Below, in pieces: positions 9,147 through 17,976 of a stretch of DNA of 64,000 nucleotides. The notes under the pieces are model-generated. The model saw only the letters and a list, made by a program, of their open reading frames with translations, did not search any database and was not told where the DNA came from. Position 1 is the stretch's first letter. The number at the start of each line of letters is the position of its first letter. A program made the position numbers and the translations under genes. The stretch lies in the NCBI RefSeq assembly GCF_022288725.1, contig NZ_JAKNTA010000001.1:213528-277527 (forward strand). The letters run 5' to 3'. The stretch comes from Kitasatospora sp. A2-31. Its GTDB lineage: Bacteria > Actinomycetota > Actinomycetes > Streptomycetales > Streptomycetaceae.

Positions 9147-10754
9147 CTACATCGGATCCACCGCCCGCAGTTCGCCGTCCAGCTCCAGCCAGCGGGTGAT
9201 CCCCAGGCCGCGCAGGAACGGCAGGTCGTGGCTGGCGACGATCAGCGCGCCCCGGTAGGCGGCGAGCGCCTGGGTCAGCTGGCGGACGCTGGCCAGGTCG
9301 AGGTTGTTGGTCGGCTCGTCGAGCAGCAGCAGTTGCGGCGGCGGGTCGGCCAGCAGCAGGGCGGCCAGGGTGGCACGGAACCGCTCGCCGCCGGAGAGCG
9401 TGGCGGCGGGCTGGTCCGCCCGGCCGCCGCGGAACAGGAAGCGGGCCAGCCGGGCCCGGATCGCGTTGTCCCCCGCGTTCGGCGCGAACAGCTTGACGTT
9501 CCCCGCCACGGTGAGCCGGTCGTCCAGCAGGTCGAGCCGCTGCGGCAGGTGGCGCAGCGGCACCGGGGTGGTCACCTCGCCCTCCAGCGGGGCGAGTTCG
9601 CCGGCGATGGTGCGCAGCAGGGTGGTCTTGCCGGCCCCGTTGCGGCCGACCAGGGCGATCCGCTCGGGGCCGCGCAGGTCGAGGTCGGCGGTGGTGCCGT
9701 AGGGCAGCCGGACCTTCTGCAGGGTGAGCACCGTGCGGCCGGCCGGCACCTCCGTACGGGGCAGGTCGATCCGGATCTCGGCGTCGTCGCGGACGGCCTC
9801 CTCGGCCTCCGTGAGCCGCTGCCTCGCCTCCTCCAGCCGCTCGGTGTGCATGCCCTGGAGCCGGCCGGCCGTCTCCTGCCCCTGGCGTTTGAGCTTGCCG
9901 GCGAAGATGTGCGGGTCGTTGCGGGTGACCGAGCGCTTCTTGCCGTAGCTGGCGCTGCGCTCCAGCCGGATCCGGGCCTCGGCCAAGTCCCGCTTCTGGC
10001 GCTGGACGTCGGCCTCGGCGTTGCGCAGCAGCCGTTCGGCCGTCTCCTGCTGGGCGGCCAGGGTGCGCTCGTACTCGGCGAAGTTGCCTCCGTACCAGGT
10101 GACCTGGCCGTCCCTCAGGTCGGCGATCTGGTCGACGTGCTGGAGCAGCTCGCGGTCGTGGCTGACGATCAGCATCACGCCGTGCCAGCCCGCCACCGTC
10201 TCGTAGAGCCGCTCGCGGGCGGCCCGGTCGAGGTTGTTGGTGGGCTCGTCGAGCAGCAGCACGTCGGGCCGGCGCATCAGCAGGGCGGCCAGGCGCAGCA
10301 GGACGGCTTCGCCGCCGGAGAGCTCGGCGGTGGTCCGGTCGAGGCCGAGCCGCTGGAGCCCGAGCCGGTCGAGGGTGGCGCGGGCGCGCTCCTCGACGTC
10401 CCAGTCGTCGCCGACCGCGTCGAAGTGCTCCTGGCCGGTATCGCCGGAGTCGATGGCGTGCAGGGCCTCGCGGGCGGCCCGGATGCCGAGCGCCTCGTCG
10501 ACCCGCAGCCCGGTGTCGAGGGTGAGGCCCTGCGGCAGGTAGCCGAGCTCGCCGCCGACCTTGACGGTGCCGGCGGTGGGGGTGAGCTCGCCCGCGATCA
10601 GGCGCAGCAGGGTGGACTTGCCGGCGCCGTTGAGCCCGATCAGGCCGGTGCGGCCGGGGCCGACGGCGAGGTGGAAGCCGTCCAGGACGGTCCTGCCGTC
10701 GGGCCAGTCGAAGGCGAGGTCGGTGCAGAGGACGGAGGTGCTGGGTTGTGCCAT
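9147..10754 (-). CDS. ABC-F protein, possible ribosomal protection factor
   Basis: 535 residues with two ATP-binding cassettes and no membrane domain. NBD1 has Walker A GLNGAGKST, signature LSGGEAVLLRLA and Walker B LLLDEPTNNLD; NBD2 has GRNGAGKTT, LSGGERFRATLA and LLLLDEPTNNLD. A long basic, helical interdomain linker lies between them, as expected for ABC-F proteins that act on the ribosomal E site. Length fits antibiotic-resistance types such as Vga/Msr/TlrC as well as housekeeping members, so drug resistance is possible but unproven. Start is ATG 10754 (MAQPSTSVLC). The unusually long upstream region with repeats and a distant complementary pair may be a regulatory leader. Confidence 0.85.
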   Translation of the reverse strand: MAQPSTSVLCTDLAFDWPDGRTVLDGFHLAVGPGRTGLIGLNGAGKSTLLRLIAGELTPTAGTVKVGGELGYLPQGLTLDTGLRVDEALGIRAAREALHAIDSGDTGQEHFDAVGDDWDVEERARATLDRLGLQRLGLDRTTAELSGGEAVLLRLAALLMRRPDVLLLDEPTNNLDRAARERLYETVAGWHGVMLIVSHDRELLQHVDQIADLRDGQVTWYGGNFAEYERTLAAQQETAERLLRNAEADVQRQKRDLAEARIRLERSASYGKKRSVTRNDPHIFAGKLKRQGQETAGRLQGMHTERLEEARQRLTEAEEAVRDDAEIRIDLPRTEVPAGRTVLTLQKVRLPYGTTADLDLRGPERIALVGRNGAGKTTLLRTIAGELAPLEGEVTTPVPLRHLPQRLDLLDDRLTVAGNVKLFAPNAGDNAIRARLARFLFRGGRADQPAATLSGGERFRATLAALLLADPPPQLLLLDEPTNNLDLASVRQLTQALAAYRGALIVASHDLPFLRGLGITRWLELDGELRAVDPM

Positions 10755-11316
10755 GAGTGGCCTCCCGGGTGGTTGCCTGCGGTCTGGGGAGCAACACGGG
10801 AGACACCGCGGGAGTGCGGGGAGCCTGGGGGGACGGCCGGGCCGTCACGGGGACGGGTGCCGGGCCGGCTCACCACTGAGGTCGCGCACTCGCACACTCG
10901 CACACCGCGCGCAGCGGGGCGCTGCACCAAGGCAACGGGCTGCACCAGGGCAACGGGCTGCATCGGGACAGCAGGGCTGCACGGGCAGCGCTGTCGCAGC
11001 ACCGCTGCTTCGGCAGGCCTGCGTCAGCAGGGCTGCATCGCGGCGGGGGCGGTGTCTCGGGACCTCAGTAGAGCAACGGCCTTCTCCTGTTCCGGCGGGT
11101 GGCAGGGATCACGCTACGAAGGCCGGCCGGCGTCCGCAACGGGTTATTTCCGGCGCGCTTCGCGTGCCGATCACGTGCCGATCCGGTGACGGCCGCGTTC
11201 CAGTCCGGTCCGGGTGTAAGGACGCCTTTATCCGCATGGCAGACTCCTCCTGCCGTACCTGCGGGCCCGGGCGGTTCCGGTCCGTACGGCGTTCATCCAC
11301 AGGGGGAATTGAACTC
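10755..11316. promoter_or_regulatory. 562-nt divergent region: ABC-F leader and protease promoter
   Basis: No convincing gene. On the ABC-F (minus) transcript it holds tandem 18-nt units (plus strand 10922-10939, 10940-10957, partial 10958-10976, each beginning CTGCA). A 9-bp complementary pair (ACTGAGGTC at 10875-10883 and GACCTCAGT at 11061-11069) would enclose them. Near the protease side is a direct repeat CGTGCCGATC at 11163 and 11174. Long structured leaders often control ABC-F resistance genes; no short leader peptide could be assigned with confidence. Confidence 0.45.
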
Positions 11317-12501
11317 ATGTCACCGATATCCCGGACGACGCGTGCCGCGCTGGGCGCCTCGGTCGTCGCACTGACGATGGTGGTCGCGACGGCGTGCGGG
11401 CCGGACAACGACCCGGCCGGGGCCCAGACCGCGGCTCCCACCGCCGCCGTCACCAGCACCGACAAGCCGGGCGCCGCCCCGATCAAGCTGCCCAGCCTCG
11501 ACGAGCTGAAGAAGTGGAAGTTCGAGGACTGGGAGAAGTTCGCCCAGCAGAACGTGATCACCCCGGCCGTGAAGGGCTACTGGGACCTCCAGAAGATCCT
11601 GAAGGCCAAGCCGTCCAAGCCCGGCCCCGGCAACCAGCCCTCGGCGCAGCCCACCGCCCAGCCGACCGGTTCGGCGCCGGCCCAGCCGCCGGCGGACAAC
11701 GGCAACGACCCGTTGCCGAAGCTGGTCGAGATGAAGCCGCTGCCCCACCCGTTCGCCAAGAACCTCCACGTGAACGGCAAGCTGTTCTTCCAGGACGGCA
11801 ACCAGGAGTACGTCTGCTCCGGCACCGTGGTCTCCGACCCGGCCAACCCCGGCAAGAGCAACCTGGTCTGGACCGCCAGCCACTGCCTGCACGGCGGCAA
11901 GGGCGGCAAGTCCCACACCAACATCGTCTTCGCCCCGGCGTTCAACAGCAGCGGTGTGCTGAGCGGCGGCAAGCAGGCCTCCCTCGCGCAGGCCGAGCCG
12001 TACGGCGAGTGGGGCGCGGTCGCCGGCATCATCTCCCCCACCTGGGCGGGCGAGGCCGACGCGGAGTACGGCGGCGCCTGGAGCCAGTACGACTTCGGCA
12101 TCATCAAGGTGGCCAACCCGGACGGCAGCAACAAGTCGCTGGAGGAGGTCGTCGGCGGCTCGGTGCCGGTCTGGTTCAACGCCCCCCGCGACCAGATCAC
12201 CGCCGTGAGCAGCTACGGCTACCCGGCCGGCAAGCCCTTCGACGGCATGGAGCTGGACCGCTGCGAGGCCGGCAAGCCGGTCCGCCACACCATCGACCCG
12301 AGCCGTCCGGCGATGCTCACCATCGGCTGCAACGGCACCGGCGGCGACAGCGGCGGCGGCTGGTTCGCGGTGAAGGACGGCAAGCAGGTGCTGGTCTCGG
12401 ACACCTCCATCGGGGGCAACGACAACACCTGGGAGGCCGGCCCGTACCTGGACGACGTCGCCCAGCACGCGCTGGAGTACATCTCCAAGAAGGCCAAGTG
12501 A
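11317..12501 (+). CDS. Lipoprotein trypsin-like serine protease
   Basis: 394 residues. An N-terminal signal ends in VVATAC, a plausible lipobox, so the enzyme is probably membrane-anchored outside the cell. Residues ~30-130 are a Pro/Lys-rich spacer (KWKFEDWEKF, then PSAQPTAQPTG). The protease domain has the catalytic His189 (WTASHC), Asp259 (YDFGII) and Ser345 (GGDSGGGW), the order of the trypsin/V8 clan. ATG 11317 has AGGGGG at 11301-11306. A perfect 16-bp hairpin follows the stop. Confidence 0.85.
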   Translation: MSPISRTTRAALGASVVALTMVVATACGPDNDPAGAQTAAPTAAVTSTDKPGAAPIKLPSLDELKKWKFEDWEKFAQQNVITPAVKGYWDLQKILKAKPSKPGPGNQPSAQPTAQPTGSAPAQPPADNGNDPLPKLVEMKPLPHPFAKNLHVNGKLFFQDGNQEYVCSGTVVSDPANPGKSNLVWTASHCLHGGKGGKSHTNIVFAPAFNSSGVLSGGKQASLAQAEPYGEWGAVAGIISPTWAGEADAEYGGAWSQYDFGIIKVANPDGSNKSLEEVVGGSVPVWFNAPRDQITAVSSYGYPAGKPFDGMELDRCEAGKPVRHTIDPSRPAMLTIGCNGTGGDSGGGWFAVKDGKQVLVSDTSIGGNDNTWEAGPYLDDVAQHALEYISKKAK

Positions 12502-12521
12502 TCCCGGGCACGTCCTGAGGA

Positions 12522-12557
12522 CGCGGGGGCCGCAGCCGACCGGCTGCGGCCCCCGCG
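12522..12557 (+). terminator. 16-bp perfect stem-loop after the protease
   Basis: CGCGGGGGCCGCAGCC at 12522-12537 pairs exactly with 12542-12557 around a GACC loop, 21 nt after the stop codon. Confidence 0.8.
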
Positions 12558-12621
12558 CCGTTCCCCGCGCCGTCCCCGCGCTCCCGGCGACGCGCCCGCC
12601 TCTCCTAGAATCGGGGGCATC

Positions 12622-14259
12622 ATGAGCGCCACACTCGTAGTCAAGGACCTCAGCGCCGGCCACGGCGACCGCACCCTCTTCTCCGGTCTGGACCTGGTCG
12701 TCGCCCCCGGCGACGTGATCGGGCTGGTCGGGGTGAACGGCGCCGGCAAGTCGACCCTGCTGCGGCTGCTGGCCGGGCTGGACACCCCCGAGGGCGGCTC
12801 GCTGCGGCTCAGCCCGGCGAGCGCCAACATCGGTCACCTGCCGCAGGAGCCGGAGCGCCGCGAGGGCGAGTCGGTCCGGCAGTTCCTGGCCCGCCGGACC
12901 GGCGTGGCCGCCGCGCAGGCGGCGCTGGACGAGGCCACCGAGGGCCTGGTCGAGGGCCGGCCCGGCGCCGACGACGCCTACGCGGCGAGCCTGGACCGCT
13001 GGCTGGACCTGGGCGGCGCCGACCTGGAAGAGCGCGCCGAGGAGGTCGCCGACTCGCTCGGGCTGAAGGTCTCGCTGGACCTGCCGATGACCGCCCTCTC
13101 CGGTGGCCAGGCCGCCCGGGCCGGCCTGGCCTCGCTGCTGCTCTCCCGCTACGACGTCTTCCTGCTCGACGAGCCGACCAACGACCTCGACCTGGACGGC
13201 CTGGAGCGGCTGGAGGCCTTCGTCAAGGGCCTGCGCGCCGGCACCGTGCTGATCAGCCACGACCGCGAGTTCCTGGCCCGCACCGTCACCCGGGTGCTGG
13301 AACTGGACCTCGCCCAGCAGCAGGTCAACCTGTACGGCGGCGGCTACGAGGCGTACCTGGAGGAGCGCGCGGTGGCCCGCCGGCACGCCCGCGAGGAGTA
13401 CGAGGAGTACGCCGACACCAGGGCCTCGCTGGAGGCCCGGGCCCGGATGCAGCGCGGCTGGATGGAGCACGGCGTGCGCAACGCCCGCCGCAAGTCCAGT
13501 GACAACGACAAGATCGGGCGCGCGATGCGCGCCGAGTCCACCGAGAAGCAGGCCTCCAAGGCCCGGCAGACCCAGCGGATGATCGAGCGGCTGGAGGTGG
13601 TCGAGGAGCCCCGCAAGGAGTGGGAGCTGCGGATGGAGATCGCCACCGCGCCGCGCTCCGGCGCCGTCGTCGCGACCCTGCGCGGGGCCACCGCCCGGCG
13701 CGGGGACTTCGCCTTCGGCCCGGTGGATCTGCAGATCGACTGGGCCGACCGGGTCGCCATCACCGGCGGCAACGGCGCGGGCAAGTCCACCCTGCTGGCC
13801 GCGCTGCTCGGGCGTCTCGAACTCGACGCCGGCAGCGCCGTGCTGGGCTCCGGCGTGGTGGTCGGCGAGGTCGACCAGGCGCGGGGTCTCTTCCTGGGCG
13901 GCGAGCCGCTGGTGGAGGCCTTCGCCGCCGCGGTGCCGGAGCTCGCGCCGGAGGAGGTCCGCACCCTGCTGGCCAAGTTCGGGCTGAAGGCGGCGCACGT
14001 GCTGCGCCCGGCCGACACCCTCTCGCCCGGCGAGCGCACCCGGGCCGCGCTGGCGCTGCTCCAGGCCCGCGGGGTCAACCTGCTGGTGCTGGACGAGCCC
14101 ACCAACCACCTGGACCTGCCCGCCATCGAGCAGTTGGAGTCCGCGCTCTCCTCCTACACCGGCACGCTGCTGCTGGTCACGCACGACCGGCGGATGCTGG
14201 ACACGGTGGCGGTCAACCGGCGGCTCGAAGTCCGGGACGGGCGCGTCCACGAGAGCTGA
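12622..14259 (+). CDS. ABC-F ATPase
   Basis: 545 residues, two cassettes: GVNGAGKSTLLRL / LSGGQAARAGLA / FLLDEPTNDLDLDG and GGNGAGKSTLLAA / LSPGERTRAALA / LVLDEPTNHLDLPA. The second signature motif reads LSPGE instead of LSGGE, a known variant. The linker is long and Arg-rich (ARARMQRGWMEHGVRNARRK). No membrane segment. These proteins bind the ribosome and rescue or tune translation; some confer resistance. ATG 12622 follows a TAGAAT hexamer at 12606-12611 by 10 nt with only a weak G-run between. It is distinct from the other ABC-F 1.9 kb away. Confidence 0.85.
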   Translation: MSATLVVKDLSAGHGDRTLFSGLDLVVAPGDVIGLVGVNGAGKSTLLRLLAGLDTPEGGSLRLSPASANIGHLPQEPERREGESVRQFLARRTGVAAAQAALDEATEGLVEGRPGADDAYAASLDRWLDLGGADLEERAEEVADSLGLKVSLDLPMTALSGGQAARAGLASLLLSRYDVFLLDEPTNDLDLDGLERLEAFVKGLRAGTVLISHDREFLARTVTRVLELDLAQQQVNLYGGGYEAYLEERAVARRHAREEYEEYADTRASLEARARMQRGWMEHGVRNARRKSSDNDKIGRAMRAESTEKQASKARQTQRMIERLEVVEEPRKEWELRMEIATAPRSGAVVATLRGATARRGDFAFGPVDLQIDWADRVAITGGNGAGKSTLLAALLGRLELDAGSAVLGSGVVVGEVDQARGLFLGGEPLVEAFAAAVPELAPEEVRTLLAKFGLKAAHVLRPADTLSPGERTRAALALLQARGVNLLVLDEPTNHLDLPAIEQLESALSSYTGTLLLVTHDRRMLDTVAVNRRLEVRDGRVHES

Positions 14260-14298
14260 ACCGCCGCGGCGGGCGCTGCCCGGCCGCCCGGGGACCCT

Positions 14299-14345
14299 GA
14301 CGGGCGGTCCGGAATTGGTCTCGACCTCTTCCCGGACCGCCCGTC
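14299..14345 (+). terminator. 14-bp perfect stem-loop after ABC-F
   Basis: GACGGGCGGTCCGG (14299-14312) pairs exactly with 14332-14345 across a 19-nt loop, between the ABC-F stop and the nitroreductase start. Confidence 0.65.
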
Positions 14346-14364
14346 ATGTGCTGTGCTGTCGGCC

Positions 14365-15042
14365 ATGGTTGACAGCACAGCAGCGGCCGGCACCTCGTAC
14401 CCGAGCGTCCCGCACCGCCCGATGACGGTGCCCGCCCATGAGGCGGAGGCCCGCAGCAGGTCCTTCCACGACGTGATGGCGCAGCGCCGGACCGTTCGCG
14501 ACTACTCGACGGCGCCGATCCCGGACGGCGTGCTGGAGTGGGCGGTCCGCACCGCCGGCACCGCACCCAGCGGCGCGCACGTCCAGCCCTGGCGGTTCGT
14601 GGTGATCACCGATCCGGCGCGCAAGCGGCGGCTGCGCGAGGCCGCCGAGGCGGAGGAGCGCGAGTTCTACGCGCACCGGGCGTCCGAGGAGTGGCTGGCG
14701 GCGCTGGCGCCGATCGGCACCGACTGGCAGAAGCCCTTCCTGGAGGACGCGCCCGCGGTGATCGTCGTCTTCGAGGTGCACAAGGGCCCGAACTCGCCAC
14801 GCCCGTACTACACCAAGGAGTCGGTCGGCATCGCGGTCGGCCTGCTGCTCGCGTCGCTGCACCAGGCCGGACTGGCGACGCTCACCCACACGCCGAGCCC
14901 GATGAAGTTCCTCAACGAGGTCTGCGACCGGCCGGCGGAGGAGCGGGCCGCCTACGTCATCCCGGTCGGTTACCCGGCGGACGGCGCGCGCGTCCCCGAT
15001 CTACGGCGCAAGGAGCTCGGCGACGTCCTGGTTCGCCTCTGA
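14365..15042 (+). CDS. Nitroreductase-family FMN oxidoreductase
   Basis: 225 residues. FMN-binding signature [20 protein letters not shown], the [15 protein letters not shown] segment and a C-terminal [13 protein letters not shown] give the nitroreductase fold, closest in style to iodotyrosine-deiodinase-like or BluB-like members. It should be a soluble homodimer that uses NAD(P)H and FMN on an unknown substrate. ATG 14365 was preferred over GTG 14353. No obvious partner gene; a terminator precedes it. Confidence 0.78.
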   Translation: MVDSTAAAGTSYPSVPHRPMTVPAHEAEARSRSFHDVMAQRRTVRDYSTAPIPDGVLEWAVRTAGTAPSGAHVQPWRFVVITDPARKRRLREAAEAEEREFYAHRASEEWLAALAPIGTDWQKPFLEDAPAVIVVFEVHKGPNSPRPYYTKESVGIAVGLLLASLHQAGLATLTHTPSPMKFLNEVCDRPAEERAAYVIPVGYPADGARVPDLRRKELGDVLVRL

Positions 15043-15118
15043 CGCGCCCCGGGGCGGCGCCCGCGCTCCGGCGGTTCGCCGGTGGTCGCTTGACCGGACC
15101 ACGACGATAATCGCCGCC

Positions 15119-15769
15119 ATGAGCCGACCCACGCCACGGTCCTGTGAGAACGTCCCCGGCCACGCCGCCCGGACCGGCGCCGGCGGTCCCCCGGCGTGGA
15201 CGCGCAGACCGGGCGAGGCCTCCCCCGGCCGTCCGCCGGAGCTGCTGCAGCTGGCCGGGGGCATCTCCCTGCACCGGCGTTCGGTCACGCACGCGGCCGC
15301 GCTCAACGCCGCCGTCCGGGCCAACCTGGAGCACCTGCGCCCCTGGCTGGAGTGGGCCGCCGCGGCGCCCAGCCCGGCCCAGACCGAGGAGCTGGCGCGG
15401 GCCGGCTCGGCAGCCTGGGACGCCGGCACCGACTTCATCTACCTGGTCGGCCTGGACTCCCGGCCCGGCAGCGTCATCGGCTCGTTCGGCCTGCACGGCC
15501 GGATCGGCCCGGGCGCGCTGGAGATCGGCTACTGGGTGAGCGCCGAGCACGTCGGCCGGGGCATCGCGACCACCGCCGCCGAGGCGCTGACCGCGGCCGC
15601 CCTCGCCCTGCCCGGCATCGAACGGGTGGAGATCCACTGCGACCAGGCCAACGGCGCCAGCGCCGCGGTGCCGCGCAAGCTCGGCTTCCGGCTCGACCGC
15701 ACCACCGACGCGGCCGTGCGGGCGCCGGGCGAGACCGGACGCCAGCAGATCTGGGTCAAGGAGCGCTGA
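15119..15769 (+). CDS. GNAT acetyltransferase, RimJ/RimL type
   Basis: 216 residues. The region from ISLHRRSVTHAAALNAAVRA through GSFGLHGRIGPGALEIGYWV to EHVGRGIATTAAEALTAAAL contains the acetyl-CoA-binding Q/R-x-x-G-x-G/A loop as VGRGIAT, followed by ANGASAAVPRKLGF. Likely transfers acetyl to the N-terminus of a protein or to a small amine. A GATAAT hexamer sits at 15106-15111, 7 nt before the ATG, and no Shine-Dalgarno is visible, so the mRNA may be leaderless. The first ~35 residues are low complexity. Confidence 0.75.
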   Translation: MSRPTPRSCENVPGHAARTGAGGPPAWTRRPGEASPGRPPELLQLAGGISLHRRSVTHAAALNAAVRANLEHLRPWLEWAAAAPSPAQTEELARAGSAAWDAGTDFIYLVGLDSRPGSVIGSFGLHGRIGPGALEIGYWVSAEHVGRGIATTAAEALTAAALALPGIERVEIHCDQANGASAAVPRKLGFRLDRTTDAAVRAPGETGRQQIWVKER

Positions 15770-15781
15770 GGGGCGACGCGG

Positions 15782-15810
15782 GCCGGCGCCGGCAGGTTGC
15801 CGGTGCCGGC
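15782..15810. terminator. Stem-loop between convergent genes
   Basis: 13-bp stem GCCGGCGCCGGCA (15782-15794) with 15798-15810, one G-T wobble, loop GGT, followed by a C/T-rich run. It lies between the acetyltransferase and the convergent aldo/keto reductase. Confidence 0.6.
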
Positions 15811-15862
15811 TCCCCTCCCCCGCCCACTCCGCCCCGCCCCGCCCGTCCCCGACGGCCGCGGC

Positions 15863-16819
15863 TCAGTAGCGGTCGCCGGTCGGCGCCGGCAGCGCGTCCA
15901 ACTCGGCCAGGTCGGCCGCCGAGAGCACCACGTCCACCGCGGCCGCGTTGTCGGCGAGGTAGCGCGGCGTCCTGGTGCCCGGGATCGGCACGACGTGCCG
16001 GCCCTGCGCCAGCACCCAGGCCAGCGCCACCTGGGCGGGCGTCGCCCCGACCCGGGCGGCGACCTCCTGCACCTTGGCCACCAGCGCCAGGTTGGCCTTG
16101 AGCGCGTCCTGCTGGAAGCGCGGCAGCGACCGCCGGAAGTCGTCCTCGGGCAGCTCGTCGAACGAGGAGATGCCACCGGTCAGGAAGCCCCGGCCGAGCG
16201 GCGAGAACGGCAGGAAGGCGATCCCCTGCGCCTCGGTGTACGGCAGCACCTCGGCCAGCGAGTCCCGGGTCCAGAGCGACAGTTCGTTCTGGACCGAGGC
16301 CACCGGGTGCACCGCCTGCGCCCGCTCGATCTGCTCGACCGTCACCTCGGAGAGCCCGATCCGGCGCGCCTTGCCGGCCCGGACGGCCTCGGCGAGCGCG
16401 CCCCAGGTCTCCTCGATCGGCACCTCCGGGTCCACCCGGTGCAGCTGGTAGAGGTCCACGTGGTCGGTGCCGAGGCGGCGCAGGCTCTCGTCGATCGCAC
16501 GCCGGACGTGCTCCGGCCGGCCGTCGTTGTCCGCCCGCCTGCCCCCGGTGCCGGGCACCAGGCCGACCTTGGTGGCCAGGAACGCCCGCCCCCGGTACGC
16601 GCCGGCCAGCGCGGCGCCGACGACCTCCTCGTTGTCGTACGGGCCGTAGATGTCGGCGGTGTCGATCAGGGTGACGCCGAGGTCCAGCGCCTGCCGGATC
16701 ACCCGCACCGAGGCCTCGTCGTCACGGTTGCGGAGGTCGTAGGCCCAGGTCATCCCCATGCAGCCGAGACCGATGGCGCCGATCTCGGGCCCCTGGCTGC
16801 CGAATGTGGTGGTGCGCAT
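15863..16819 (-). CDS. Aldo/keto reductase
   Basis: 318 residues, TIM-barrel oxidoreductase of the AKR13/YakC style. The catalytic tetrad is visible: Asp53 and Tyr58 (LIDTADIYGPYDNEE), Lys84 (LATKVGLVPG) and His127 (YQLHRVDP). An NADPH-binding C-terminal segment (VVPIPGTRTPRYLADNAAA) is present. ATG 16819 is preceded by GGAGAA. It would reduce small aldehydes or ketones; the substrate is unknown. Confidence 0.85.
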   Translation of the reverse strand: MRTTTFGSQGPEIGAIGLGCMGMTWAYDLRNRDDEASVRVIRQALDLGVTLIDTADIYGPYDNEEVVGAALAGAYRGRAFLATKVGLVPGTGGRRADNDGRPEHVRRAIDESLRRLGTDHVDLYQLHRVDPEVPIEETWGALAEAVRAGKARRIGLSEVTVEQIERAQAVHPVASVQNELSLWTRDSLAEVLPYTEAQGIAFLPFSPLGRGFLTGGISSFDELPEDDFRRSLPRFQQDALKANLALVAKVQEVAARVGATPAQVALAWVLAQGRHVVPIPGTRTPRYLADNAAAVDVVLSAADLAELDALPAPTGDRY

Positions 16820-16956
16820 GACGGTTCTCCGTTCGGGTGGCGGAACGCGCGGAAGGCGCGGCGAAGGTGCGGAAGGCGCGGGAAGGTACGGCCAGTGCGC
16901 CGGGTCCGCGCTGTCGAGCAACGGGATCCACCCTCCGCCTTCGAGTGCACTCGAGG

Positions 16957-17592
16957 TCAAGTCCGCTCCGCCGGAGCCCCTTCGAGCCACTCCCGCCAGC
17001 CGCCGTCCAGTACCAGCCCGGCCAGCCGCCGGTACCCGCCCGTGCCCGGGTGCGCGCCGTCGTCCGCGGTGGCCTCGGCCACCCACTCGGCGTCCTCGGC
17101 CAGCGTCCGGGTCACGTCGACGAACGGCACGCCGCGGGCGGCGCAGAGCTCGGCCTGCCCCCTGGCCAGCTCCAGCAGCCGTTCGAGGTGCTCCACGTCC
17201 CGGCCGACCACCGGCGGCGGCCCGACCAGCAGCACCCCGACGCCGCGTTCGCGGGCGCCGTCCAGCACGGCGGCGACGTTCGCCAGGCTCTGCTCGGCCG
17301 CCACCCGCGGCCGGCCGTCCTCGAGCGTGGCGTCGTTGCTGCCGACCGAGAGCACCAGCCGGTTGTCGGCCCCGGGCAGAAACCGGGAGCCGGCCTCGGT
17401 CCAGATCCGGGCCAGCACGTCGGCCGAGGTGTTGCGCCGGATCCCGAGGTTGAAGCCGGTGAGGTCGGACGGGGCCGCCGCCGGTACGCAGGTGGCCTGG
17501 AGCACCCGCCCGACCCACCCCCGGAACTCCGGGTCGCCCACGCCCTGCGTGAAGGAGTCCCCGGCGAAGCAGATACGCAGATCGCTGATCAT
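16957..17592 (-). CDS. SGNH/GDSL-family hydrolase, cytoplasmic
   Basis: 211 residues without a signal peptide. Block I ICFAGDSFTQGVGD holds the nucleophile Ser, block III is VLSVGSNDATLEDG and block V DDGAHPGTGGYRRLAG carries the Asp-x-x-His pair. The family hydrolyses esters and acyl groups. ATG 17592 is used; a GTG lies one codon upstream. It is 138 nt upstream of the aldo/keto reductase on the same strand; co-transcription is possible. Confidence 0.78.
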   Translation of the reverse strand: MISDLRICFAGDSFTQGVGDPEFRGWVGRVLQATCVPAAAPSDLTGFNLGIRRNTSADVLARIWTEAGSRFLPGADNRLVLSVGSNDATLEDGRPRVAAEQSLANVAAVLDGARERGVGVLLVGPPPVVGRDVEHLERLLELARGQAELCAARGVPFVDVTRTLAEDAEWVAEATADDGAHPGTGGYRRLAGLVLDGGWREWLEGAPAERT

Positions 17593-17976
17593 CACGCCAC
17601 CGTAGCGGCGGGGTCCCCGGCCCCGCCGAGGCGTCCACGGACGCGGCCACCCGGCCGCTGCGCGGGCAGGGAGGCGGAGCTCGTCGTTCACCCTGCCGCC
17701 TCCGGGCGCCGGGGGCCGGCGACCGTCCGCCCCGCTCCGCGCCCTGCCCGCTCCGCCCGGGGGGCCACCCCGCCGATAATGTGATCTCACTGCTACGGCG
17801 CGGCCGGTACAGTCCTGCCCACTGCCCGGGTGCGCGCGGCGACGGCGTCCACCCGGCAGGCCACGGTCCCGCGGCGGAGCGACCGCGCGCCGCCTCGGCC
17901 CGGACAGGGCCACAGGCGCTCGGCCGGCGGCGCGCGTCCGGTCGGGGCCACCGCAGCAGCGCACGAGGGGGCGGAC
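17593..17976. other. 384-nt divergent intergenic region
   Basis: No gene recognised. It contains an 8-bp inverted repeat (GGAGGCGG 17670-17677 with CCGCCTCC 17696-17703) and a GATAAT hexamer at 17775-17780 that may be the -10 box for the SDR gene. The SDR frame is open upstream to GTG 17830, but that stretch is Arg/Pro-rich low-complexity. Confidence 0.4.

Noticed and set aside
10922..10976. CRISPR-like short repeats
   Set aside because: The units are directly adjacent with no spacers, too few, and no cas genes are present.
11320..14250. 976-codon minus frame across protease and ABC-F
   Set aside because: Covers two well-supported plus-strand genes and the terminator between them.
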